A stretch of 43,862 nucleotides of DNA from Solirubrobacterales bacterium (GTDB lineage Bacteria; Actinomycetota; Thermoleophilia; Solirubrobacterales; Solirubrobacteraceae): contig JAFAYV010000049.1 of NCBI GenBank assembly GCA_019240115.1, forward strand, positions 1 through 43,862. The letters run 5' to 3'. The notes under the pieces are model-generated. The model searched no databases, was not told the DNA's origin, and was given only the letters and a program-made list of their open reading frames with translations. Position 1 is the first letter of the stretch. The number at the start of each line of letters is the position of its first letter. Both the position numbers and the translations under genes were made by a program. Of the stretch, positions 24,765 through 31,413 are shown in pieces.

Positions 24765-26186
24765 TCAGTTGCGCGCGAGCTCGAGCGCGAGCACGTGCCC
24801 GTGAACCTGGGTTCCGGCGGTCTGCGAGACGACCCGCTCGGCCTCTGACCCGGGCACCTCGGCGAAGGCGAAGCGCTCGAGCATGCGGACGTTGCGCACC
24901 GCCTCGCCGTCGAGCGCGGTCGCGGCGGTGATCGCGTGGATGATGTCCGACGGCTCCAGTCCGGCGGCGCGTCCGCCCGAGATGATCACCGTGCGGGCCG
25001 GCCCGCCACCGTTGGTCGCGGCGTGCGGCTTGGAGTGGCGCCGCGGCTTGGGCATCGGCGCGGTCGGCGCCACGTGGGCGTCCTTGACCCACGGGGAGAG
25101 CTTGACTCCGGCGTGGTTCTCGATCGCCTGGATGTCGCGGCGCTGCCGCGGCTCATAGAAGGTGATCGCGCGACCGCTGCGCCCGACCCGGCCGGTGCGC
25201 CCGACGCGGTGGACGTACACATCGGGCGAGGTCGGCACGTCGAAGTTGATGACGTGCGAGATCCCCGAGATGTCGAGGCCCCGAGCGGCCACGTCGGTGG
25301 CGACGAGCAGCGGCACGCGGCCCCCCTTGAAGGCGATCATGACGCCGTCGCGAGCGCCTTGGCTCATGTCGCCGTGCAGCGCGCGGACGTTCATCCCGCG
25401 GTCACGCAGCTTGCGGTAGAGCTGATCGCAGCGGATCTTCGTGCGCACGAACATGAGCGCCTGGTCGGGGCGCTCGGCCTCGAGCACCTCGATCAGCTTG
25501 TCGGTCTTGTCGCGCGGCGCGACCTCGAGCGCGAACTGCTCGACTGTGTCGACGGTCAGGGTGTCGGCGGCGACCGCGACCGTCACCGGGTCGTACAGGT
25601 ACTGGTCGGCGAGACGCCGGATCTCCGGCGGCATCGTTGCCGAGAACAGCGCCGTCTGCCGGCTCGAGGGGGTGAGGGCGAGGATCCGCTCGACGTCCTC
25701 GAGGAAGCCCAGATCGAGCATCTCGTCGGCCTCGTCGAGAACGACGAACCGGCACGCGTGCAGCATCAGCGAGTGGCGGCTGATCAGGTCCTTGACCCGC
25801 CCCACCGTCCCGACGACGACCTGCCCGCCGGCGCGCAGCTGGGACTGCTGGCTGCGGATCGGCGCGCCCCCGAACACCGCGACGACGTCGACGCCCTTGC
25901 GCTGGCCGTACGCGCGCAGCGCCTGGGTGACCTGGATGCACAGCTCGCGGGTCGGAGTGAGCACCAGGCCCTGGACGTCGCCCTCGTCGGGATCGACGTA
26001 CTGGAGCATCGGCAGCCCGAAGGCGGCGGTCTTGCCCGAGCCCGTCTGCGCCTGGCCGATGACGTCGAAGCCCGCGAGCAGCGGCGGGATCGCCTGCTCC
26101 TGAATCGGGCTCGGGGCGTCGTAGCCGACGTCCCGGAGCGCTTGCAGCAGCTCCGGAGCCAGACCGAGCTCGGCGAACGGCGTCAT
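24765..26186 (-). CDS. DEAD-box RNA helicase with DbpA-type RNA-binding C-terminus
   Basis: 473 residues. Superfamily 2 helicase motifs: Q motif (PSPIQEQA), motif I AQTGSGKT (46-53), PTREL, motif II DEAD (151-154), motif III SAT, VATDVAARGLDI and HRVGRTGRVGRSG. Motif Ib is GTVGR instead of the usual GTPGR. The C-terminal region after about residue 395 (RTVIISGGRAAGLEPSDIIH onward) resembles the RRM-like domain of DeaD/DbpA, which binds structured RNA. Probable role in ribosome assembly or RNA turnover, especially in the cold. TATCGT lies 8 nt before the ATG. It is divergent from the MFS-marR operon. Confidence 0.92.
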   Translation of the reverse strand: MTPFAELGLAPELLQALRDVGYDAPSPIQEQAIPPLLAGFDVIGQAQTGSGKTAAFGLPMLQYVDPDEGDVQGLVLTPTRELCIQVTQALRAYGQRKGVDVVAVFGGAPIRSQQSQLRAGGQVVVGTVGRVKDLISRHSLMLHACRFVVLDEADEMLDLGFLEDVERILALTPSSRQTALFSATMPPEIRRLADQYLYDPVTVAVAADTLTVDTVEQFALEVAPRDKTDKLIEVLEAERPDQALMFVRTKIRCDQLYRKLRDRGMNVRALHGDMSQGARDGVMIAFKGGRVPLLVATDVAARGLDISGISHVINFDVPTSPDVYVHRVGRTGRVGRSGRAITFYEPRQRRDIQAIENHAGVKLSPWVKDAHVAPTAPMPKPRRHSKPHAATNGGGPARTVIISGGRAAGLEPSDIIHAITAATALDGEAVRNVRMLERFAFAEVPGSEAERVVSQTAGTQVHGHVLALELARN

Positions 26187-26194
26187 ACCGCTGG

Positions 26195-26200
26195 ACGATA
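26195..26200 (-). promoter_or_regulatory. -10 element (TATCGT) for the helicase gene
   Basis: Minus-strand TATCGT, 8 nt, ATG at 26186: a leaderless-type promoter. Confidence 0.45.
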
Positions 26201-26234
26201 GACGGCCGCGTGCGACGTTGAGCTGCTACGTTTA

Positions 26235-26255
26235 GGAGCCGAATGATTCGGTTCC
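26235..26255 (+). promoter_or_regulatory. MarR-type operator, 21-bp inverted repeat
   Basis: Arms GGAGCCGAAT (26235-26244) and ATTCGGTTCC (26246-26255) around a central G match at 9 of 10 positions; the inner 13 bp are perfect. Size and symmetry fit a MarR-family dimer. It lies 20 bp before the MFS ATG and just after TACGTT (26227-26232), so bound repressor would cover the transcription start. The likely ligand is the MarR protein encoded by the second gene of the operon. Confidence 0.65.
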
Positions 26256-26274
26256 GAAACTTGGACGGCGCCGC

Positions 26275-27729
26275 ATGAGCGTGGGCGGTCGCATCGACGC
26301 CTACGTGTGGCGCATCAGCGCCGTCGTCGTGCTCGGCTCGATCATGTCGATCCTCGACACGACGATCGTCAACGTCGCGCTCGACACCCTCGGGCGCGAG
26401 TTGCACTCGTCGATCTCGAACATCCAATGGGTGGTGACCGGCTACATGCTGGCTCTCGCCGCGGTCATTCCGGTCACCGGCTGGGCGGCCCGTCGCTTCG
26501 GCGCCAAGCCGGTCTTCCTGCTCTCGATGATCCTCTTCGTCCTGGGCTCGGCGCTGTGTGGACTGGCGACCTCGAGCACCGAGCTCATCGTCTTCCGCGT
26601 GCTGCAGGGCGTCGGGGGCGGGATGATCCTCCCGGTCGGCCAGCTGATCATGGCCGAGGCCGCAGGTCCGCAGCGGATGGGCCGGGTCATGAGCATCGTC
26701 GCCGTCCCGGCGATGCTGGCGCCGATCTTCGGCCCGATGCTCGGCGGGCTCATCCTTCAGAACACCACCTGGCGCTGGATCTTCTACGTCAACCTGCCGA
26801 TCGGCATCATCGCGGTCATCGCCGCCCTGCGCATCCTGCCGCGGGTCGAGCGCCAGCGCACCGAGAACCTCGACTTCCTCGGCCTGGCGCTGATGGCCAG
26901 TGGGCTGCCGCTCGTCGTCTACGGCCTCGCCGAGATCGGCGTCACCGGCGGGCTGACGAGCGCCAAGGTGATCGTGCCGATCCTCGCCGGACTCTCGTTG
27001 GTCGCGCTGTTCGCGCGTCACGCGCTCCGCGTCGGGCGCCCGCTGCTCAACCTCCGCCTGTTCAACCGGCCGACGTTCTCCTCGGCGGCGATCGCGATGT
27101 TCTTCGTCGGCGCCGCGCTGTTCGGCGGGATGATCCTGCTCCCCCTGTACTGGCAGACGGTCCGCCACGAGTCCGTGATCCTGACCGGCCTCCTGACCGC
27201 GCCCCAGGGACTCGGGGCCGCGTTGGTGATGCCGCTCAGCGGCAAGCTCACCGACCGCTACGGAGGTGGTCCGCTGGCGCTGTTCGGCGTCGTCCTGCTC
27301 GCGGCGGCGACGATCCCGTTTGCGTTCGTGGGCGCCCACACCTCCATCCTGTGGCTGGCGATCGTCATGCTCGTCCGCGGGGCGGGCATCGGCTTCTCGT
27401 TCATGCCGGCGATGTCGGCGGCGTTCGCCTCCCTGCAGCGGTCCGAGCTCTCGGACGCGACCCCCCAGCTCAACGTGCTCCAGCGCGTCGGCGGCTCGGT
27501 CGGGACCGCGATCCTCGCCGTCGTGCTGCAGCGCGCGCTCGCCGGGGCCCACACGCTCGACGCCGCCGCCGCCGGCTACGGCACGGCGTTCTGGGCGGCG
27601 GCCGGCCTCAGCGCGCTGGCCATCGTGCCCTGCATGGTGCTCCTGCGCGCCGAGCGGGCCGCCCGGCGCAAGGTCGCGCCGACCCTGGAGGCCGAGCGCG
27701 AGGAGGCGATCGCCGAGGCGGTCGCATGA
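26275..27729 (+). CDS. MFS drug exporter, DHA2 (EmrB/QacA) family
   Basis: A 484-residue integral membrane protein with about 14 helices, a proton-driven exporter of hydrophobic or toxic compounds. Motifs are LDTTIVNVALDTLGRELH, a DHA2-typical motif in helix 1, WVVTGYMLALAAVIPVTGW, the loop AARRFGAKPVF (motif A position), VLQGVGGGMILPVGQ and the antiporter motif C region AMLAPIFGPMLGGLI. The substrate is unknown. It is the first gene of an operon with a MarR regulator (stop/start overlap ATGA), behind a palindromic operator, the classic arrangement for a ligand-induced exporter. Confidence 0.92.
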   Translation: MSVGGRIDAYVWRISAVVVLGSIMSILDTTIVNVALDTLGRELHSSISNIQWVVTGYMLALAAVIPVTGWAARRFGAKPVFLLSMILFVLGSALCGLATSSTELIVFRVLQGVGGGMILPVGQLIMAEAAGPQRMGRVMSIVAVPAMLAPIFGPMLGGLILQNTTWRWIFYVNLPIGIIAVIAALRILPRVERQRTENLDFLGLALMASGLPLVVYGLAEIGVTGGLTSAKVIVPILAGLSLVALFARHALRVGRPLLNLRLFNRPTFSSAAIAMFFVGAALFGGMILLPLYWQTVRHESVILTGLLTAPQGLGAALVMPLSGKLTDRYGGGPLALFGVVLLAAATIPFAFVGAHTSILWLAIVMLVRGAGIGFSFMPAMSAAFASLQRSELSDATPQLNVLQRVGGSVGTAILAVVLQRALAGAHTLDAAAAGYGTAFWAAAGLSALAIVPCMVLLRAERAARRKVAPTLEAEREEAIAEAVA

Positions 27730-28205
27730 CCACGGTGCAGCGGCTGGCCGAGGTCGCCGAACGCGCCCCCGCGCGCGATCTCGGGGCGTCGCTGAAGGCG
27801 CTGATGGCCGCCGTCCGGCGTCTGCGCAGCCGCGAGACCCGCCATCCGGGCGAGCTGTCCGACGCCCAGTACGGGCTGCTGTTCGGCCTCTGCGAGCACG
27901 ACCAGCTCTCGACCGGAGAGCTGGCCGCGCTCGCCGACCTCTCGCCCGCCTCGGCCACCGAGATGCTCGACGGCCTCGAGGCGGCGGGGCTCGTCCGCCG
28001 CGAGCGCTCGGCGAGCGACCGCCGGGTCGTGCTCACCGCGCTGACCGAGCGCGGCCACGGGCGGGTCCTCGAGCGCCGCGACCGCATGGCGCCGCTCTGG
28101 AACGCCGCCCTGTCGGCGTACTCCGACGAGGAGTTGCGGGCCGCCGCCGCCGTGCTCGACAGCCTCCGCGCCGTCTTCGACGAGATCGCCCGCGACGACC
28201 GCTAG
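27726..28205 (+). CDS. MarR-family transcriptional regulator
   Basis: A 159-residue winged-helix dimeric repressor. The DNA-binding helices are STGELAALADLSPASATEML (about 60-79), followed by the wing VRRERSASDRRVVLTALTER. N- and C-terminal helices should form the dimer interface. It overlaps the exporter stop by four bases, so the two are coupled, and it most likely represses the operon through the palindrome at 26235-26255. The stop codon lies in the first copy of a 26-bp tandem duplication. Confidence 0.9.
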   Translation: MTTVQRLAEVAERAPARDLGASLKALMAAVRRLRSRETRHPGELSDAQYGLLFGLCEHDQLSTGELAALADLSPASATEMLDGLEAAGLVRRERSASDRRVVLTALTERGHGRVLERRDRMAPLWNAALSAYSDEELRAAAAVLDSLRAVFDEIARDDR

Positions 28206-28245
28206 TACTGGTCGCTGGCGACGACCGCTAGTACTGGTCGCTGGC
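28194..28245 (+). repeat. 26-bp exact tandem duplication over the marR stop
   Basis: Units 28194-28219 and 28220-28245 are identical and each includes the last codons and TAG stop of the MarR gene. Each unit can fold as CGACC-9 nt-GGTCG, a small hairpin. Confidence 0.85.
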
Positions 28246-28303
28246 GACTCGCGTTGGAGGCGCCTGACGCCGCGAGCCACCAGATGAGGCGTGCCACGGC
28301 TCT

Positions 28304-28897
28304 CTAGTCCGCGCCGGTGGAGAACACCTGGTTCGATTCGTACCCGTCAAAGCTGACGCTGCGCGCGAACGGCAGATCACGCCGAACGATCACGCACCAG
28401 TAGCGCGTGTGCGCGTCGTTGGGCACGCAGGTCCGGTAGACGCTGCCGGCCTCGATCGTGAACGTGTCCGGATGACCGACGTTGCGGCGGAACGGGTCGG
28501 GCGCGCGGGCGCCGATGTACGCCTGGGCGCGGACAAGTGCGTCGCGCAGCGCGCGGTGGTTGTCCTCGATGTTGGAGCGGTTGGCGAGTCCGACCCCGAC
28601 GAAGCCGAGGCAGACGAGCAGGATCGCGAAGGTGCCCGCGTAGTTGCGCGCCACCCCGACCGGCATGTCGGACCGTACGCGGCGGACGAGCACCCCGAAC
28701 GGCCGGGAGAGGAGCAGCACGACGAGGAGGTTGAGGACGAGCCCCACGACGACTCCGCCGGTCACGCTCTGCTGATCGCCCGACACCGGCAGGGCGTGCC
28801 CGATGACGCCATCGGCAAGCGCGGTGACCACGAACATCGGCCACATCCAGGCGCCCCGGGACCGCCAGCGCGCACGGGCCAGCCAGGCAGCGTCCAT
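28304..28897 (-). CDS. Membrane protein with extracytoplasmic C-terminal domain
   Basis: 197 residues. Three hydrophobic segments (about 18-37, 46-64 and 88-106) are followed by a soluble C-terminal domain of about 90 residues. That domain has two Cys (VYRTCVPN and RYWCVIVRR), probably disulfide-bonded outside the cell, and an RSVSFDGYESNQVF end. I do not recognise the family. TAGCCT lies 10 nt before the ATG at 28897. It sits alone between the marR operon (convergent) and lipB (divergent). Confidence 0.68.
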   Translation of the reverse strand: MDAAWLARARWRSRGAWMWPMFVVTALADGVIGHALPVSGDQQSVTGGVVVGLVLNLLVVLLLSRPFGVLVRRVRSDMPVGVARNYAGTFAILLVCLGFVGVGLANRSNIEDNHRALRDALVRAQAYIGARAPDPFRRNVGHPDTFTIEAGSVYRTCVPNDAHTRYWCVIVRRDLPFARSVSFDGYESNQVFSTGAD

Positions 28898-28907
28898 CGT
28901 TGCGAAC

Positions 28908-28913
28908 AGGCTA
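28908..28913 (-). promoter_or_regulatory. -10 element (TAGCCT) for the 28897 gene
   Basis: Minus-strand TAGCCT, 10 nt, ATG; a very short or absent leader. Confidence 0.35.
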
Positions 28914-29014
28914 AACGCTGAGCTGCCCGTCGATCCCGCAAGTCAGCGCGCGCCAACGCCCGTGCGCGCTGGACAGCCTCGCCGCGGGCGGACGGAATCG
29001 CCGATGACGTCGAG

Positions 29015-29020
29015 TAACGT
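29015..29020 (+). promoter_or_regulatory. -10 element (TAACGT) for lipB
   Basis: TAACGT, exactly 7 nt, then ATG at 29028. This favours 29028 over the in-frame ATG at 29004, which lies upstream of the element. Confidence 0.5.
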
Positions 29021-29027
29021 GCTCGGG

Positions 29028-29735
29028 ATGGAGTTATGGGTGTGCCGGATGGGCGTCGTCGACTACCGCGACGCGCTCGACCTGCAGGAGCGGACCCGCG
29101 AGGCCCGCCAGGCCGGAGCCATCCCCGACGTCATGCTGCTGCTCGAACATCCGCCCACCTATACGCGGGGTCGGCGCGCGGGAGACGGCGAACTGCCGCT
29201 CGGCGAGGACTGGTACCGCGACCGGGGGATCGAGATCGTCGACGTCCGGCGTGGCGGCAAGGTGACCTACCACGGACCCGGCCAGCTCGTCGGCTATCCG
29301 ATCGTGGGGGTCGACGACGTGCTCGCGTACGTACGCACGCTCGAGAACGGCCTCGTGGCGGCCCTGCACGCGGAGGGCCTCAGCGCGGCACGGTCGCGGC
29401 CGCAGGACGGCCCCGACTACACCGGCGTGTGGGTGGCCGAGCGCAAGATCGCCTCGATCGGAGTCCATGTCCGCCGCGGCGTGGCCGCGCACGGGTTCGC
29501 GGTCAACGTGGACAACGATCTCGAGCCGTTTCGGTGGATCGTCCCCTGCGGACTGGCCGGCGTGCACATGACCTCGGTGGCCGCCGAGACCGGCCGGCCG
29601 GGCCCGCTGATGGCGTGCTTTGCCAGGCGGGTCGCGTTCGCGGTGGCCTCGGCGCTCGGACGCCGGCAGCGTCTCGTGTCACCCGCGCGGCTGCGCGCGG
29701 CGCTCGAGGCCGCGGCGCAGCCCACCGCGGCCTGA
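29028..29735 (+). CDS. lipB: Octanoyltransferase LipB
   Basis: Transfers octanoyl from acyl carrier protein to lipoyl domains, the first step of lipoate synthesis. 235 residues. Motifs: LLLEHPPTYTRGRRAG (38-52), VRRGGKVTYHGPGQLVGYPI (73-92), catalytic Lys140 in WVAERKIASIGVHVRRG, and catalytic Cys174 in RWIVPCGLAGVHMTS. The start is set by TAACGT-N7-ATG. Its usual partner lipA lies 5.3 kb downstream on the same strand, beyond a set of repetitive surface-protein genes. Confidence 0.95.
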   Translation: MELWVCRMGVVDYRDALDLQERTREARQAGAIPDVMLLLEHPPTYTRGRRAGDGELPLGEDWYRDRGIEIVDVRRGGKVTYHGPGQLVGYPIVGVDDVLAYVRTLENGLVAALHAEGLSAARSRPQDGPDYTGVWVAERKIASIGVHVRRGVAAHGFAVNVDNDLEPFRWIVPCGLAGVHMTSVAAETGRPGPLMACFARRVAFAVASALGRRQRLVSPARLRAALEAAAQPTAA

Positions 29736-29745
29736 CCAGCGCGCG

Positions 29746-29844
29746 GTCGTCGGCCTCGAGGACCACTCCGGCGGCGCGCCAGACCAAGTCGACCCGGAGC
29801 GGCGGCTCGCCGTCACCGGGGTCGATCCAGGCGTTGACCTCGGG
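29746..29844 (-). pseudogene. Fragment of a DUF559/AbiEi-type protein (C-terminal nuclease-like part)
   Basis: On the minus strand the reading PEVNAWIDPGDGEPPLRVDL continuing VWRAAGVVLEADD resembles the PD-(D/E)xK-like core (VDFLWR...LVVEADG) of DUF559-domain proteins common in Solirubrobacterales. Only about 33 codons are recognisable, with no start and no intact remainder, so it is a decayed fragment. The family is recalled, not searched. Confidence 0.45.
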
Positions 29845-30058
29845 ACAGCGGCGGTCCGGAGACTCGCAAGAGGCCAAGGGTGTCTGACCCCTCGAAGGCA
29901 ACGCAAGCTGCAGCGGGACCGACGTGCCAAACCCCCCTTGCGGCACAGGTTGGTCTCAAGCGACGGGTCGAGGCGGATCGGGGGTGAGGAGAGAACCATC
30001 CATTTATGGAACTAAGTGAGGTTTAGATCGCCGAAAATGAGAAAAAACGAATAGTGGT
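29845..30058. other. Intergenic stretch before the repeat-protein gene
   Basis: No gene seen. It holds a GGGTGTCTGACCCC-type dyad (about 29878-29888), reminiscent of REP-like sequences, and then a strikingly A/T-rich segment (about 30005-30055, roughly one third G+C by eye count) just before the GTG at 30059, probably the promoter. No clean -35/-10 pair could be chosen. Confidence 0.4.
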
Positions 30059-31321
30059 GTGAGCCGCTCTGCATCCTTGTTCACGGCGTTGGTTCTAACG
30101 GCTGTTGCGTGGATGTGCTGCTTGGTTGCGAGCGCCTCGGCGGCGGGACTTCCGGGTTCAGTCCTCCCGGGCGGGCCTGTGCCCGTAACGCCGCTGAGCA
30201 CGCCTGCCGCCAGTGCTTCGGTCAAGGCGCCCGCTTCGGCCGTGACGACTCCCGCTGCTCCGGCGGCGCCCGTCGCGCCGACCGTGACCACTCCCGCGGC
30301 GCCGGTCACGCCGACCGTGACCACGCCGGTCGCGCCGGTCGTGACGACTCCCGTTGCCCCCGCCGTGCCGGTCGTCAAGACGGTCACGGCGCCGGTCGTG
30401 CCGGTCGTCAAAACGGTCACCGCGCCGGTCGCGCCGGTCGCGCCGGTCGTCAGGACCGTCACGGCGCCGGTCGTGCCGGTCGTCAAGACCATCACCGCGC
30501 CGGTCGCGGTCGTGACGACTCCCGTTGCCCCCGCCGTGCCGACGGTCACCGCGCCGGTCGCGCCGGTCGTCAGGACCGTCACCGCGCCGGTCGTGCCGGT
30601 CGTCAAGACCATCATCGCGCCGGTCGCGCCGGTCGTCAGGACCGTCACCGCGCCGATCGCGCCGGTCGTCAAGACGGTCACCGCGCCGATCGCGCCGGTC
30701 GTCAAGACGGTCACGGCGCCGGTCGTGCCGGTCGTCAAGACCGTCGCCGCGCCGGTCGTGCCGGTCGTCAAGACGGTCGCCGCGCCGGTCGTGCCGGTCG
30801 TCAAGACCGTCACCGCGCCGGTCGCGCCGGTCAACGCAGGGATCGTTCCGGCCCGCCCCGTCCTGCCCCGGGGCGGTGCTCCGGTCGTCAGGATAACGGT
30901 GACGCCGCCGGCCGCCTCTGAGGTGGTGCGTCGGGGCAGCCTGCGGGTCGTTTCCGCGACGGGCGATCCGGTGGTGCGGTCGGTCTTGAGCGTGGTTGTG
31001 CCGTCCGCCTTGTCGGTGTCGAGGCCGGCCGCGACTGACGCGTTTGCTCTGGTTGCCCCGTTGGCGTTGAGCGGTTCTCGACACGTGGTCGTGACCCATC
31101 GGCTTCTGGCTGGCGCGTCGACCCCGGGGTCGCCGCCGGCGACCGGTGCGCCTGGCTCCTCGGCGGCTGCCGGGGCGGGGTCGGGGGGCGGGGGCGTGGG
31201 TCCCGGCGCGTTGTTCTTGTTTTTCATCGTGGCGTCGGTGTTGGGCGGCTGTCGCCTGCTGGCCGGCGGGGATCGAGTCCCGCCGGCGCCGTTCGTGTTG
31301 CTCGCTGAGCTTCCTGGCTGA
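30059..31321 (+). CDS. Secreted Pro-Val repeat protein, putative cell-surface stalk
   Basis: 420 residues from a GTG. Signal peptide [20 protein letters not shown]... ends near ASASAA (about residue 29). A Pro/Ala/Val/Thr region (about 30-265) follows, whose core is an 11-residue unit like [11 protein letters not shown], with about a dozen PVV[KR]T copies; every third to fifth residue is Pro or a charged residue. After a non-repetitive part (about 280-370) comes a Gly/Ser-rich segment and a C-terminal hydrophobic helix ([14 protein letters not shown]). This resembles an extended, wall-spanning rod anchored by its C-terminus. No LPxTG sorting signal is seen. The family is unknown. It lies upstream of and co-directional with the peptidoglycan-binding repeat protein. 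Confidence 0.68.
   Translation: MSRSASLFTALVLTAVAWMCCLVASASAAGLPGSVLPGGPVPVTPLSTPAASASVKAPASAVTTPAAPAAPVAPTVTTPAAPVTPTVTTPVAPVVTTPVAPAVPVVKTVTAPVVPVVKTVTAPVAPVAPVVRTVTAPVVPVVKTITAPVAVVTTPVAPAVPTVTAPVAPVVRTVTAPVVPVVKTIIAPVAPVVRTVTAPIAPVVKTVTAPIAPVVKTVTAPVVPVVKTVAAPVVPVVKTVAAPVVPVVKTVTAPVAPVNAGIVPARPVLPRGGAPVVRITVTPPAASEVVRRGSLRVVSATGDPVVRSVLSVVVPSALSVSRPAATDAFALVAPLALSGSRHVVVTHRLLAGASTPGSPPATGAPGSSAAAGAGSGGGGVGPGALFLFFIVASVLGGCRLLAGGDRVPPAPFVLLAELPG
30370..30835 (+). repeat. 33-bp repeat array (VVKT repeats)
   Basis: About a dozen imperfect 33-bp units encoding [11 protein letters not shown]-like 11-mers, largely built from the shorter word GCGCCGGTCG. Near-identical neighbours make copy-number change by slippage or recombination likely. 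Confidence 0.8.
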
Positions 31322-31352
31322 CCACCCCCGGTCAGGACTCCAGAGCTCTCTC

Positions 31353-31379
31353 GCCGGAGGGCCCTTTGACCCCTCCGGC
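31353..31379 (+). terminator. Hairpin between the two repeat-protein genes
   Basis: Perfect 9-bp stem GCCGGAGGG/CCCTCCGGC with loop CCCTTTGAC, 31 nt after the stop at 31321. No T-run. It may attenuate read-through into the gene at 31414. Confidence 0.5.
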
Positions 31380-31413
31380 CAAACCAGCACACGAATGATG
31401 AAAGGACGTATCC

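Noticed and set aside
28803-29027. N-terminal extension of lipB upstream of 29028
   Set aside because: It would cross the lipB -10 element, and LipB homologues begin at MELWV-like sequence.
30004-31392. Very long open frames antisense to the VVKT-repeat gene (over 400 codons)
   Set aside because: They mirror the 33-bp repeat and give monotonous [11 protein letters not shown]-type or RRDRRGD-type sequence with no signal peptide. They are open only because the repeat period is a multiple of three.
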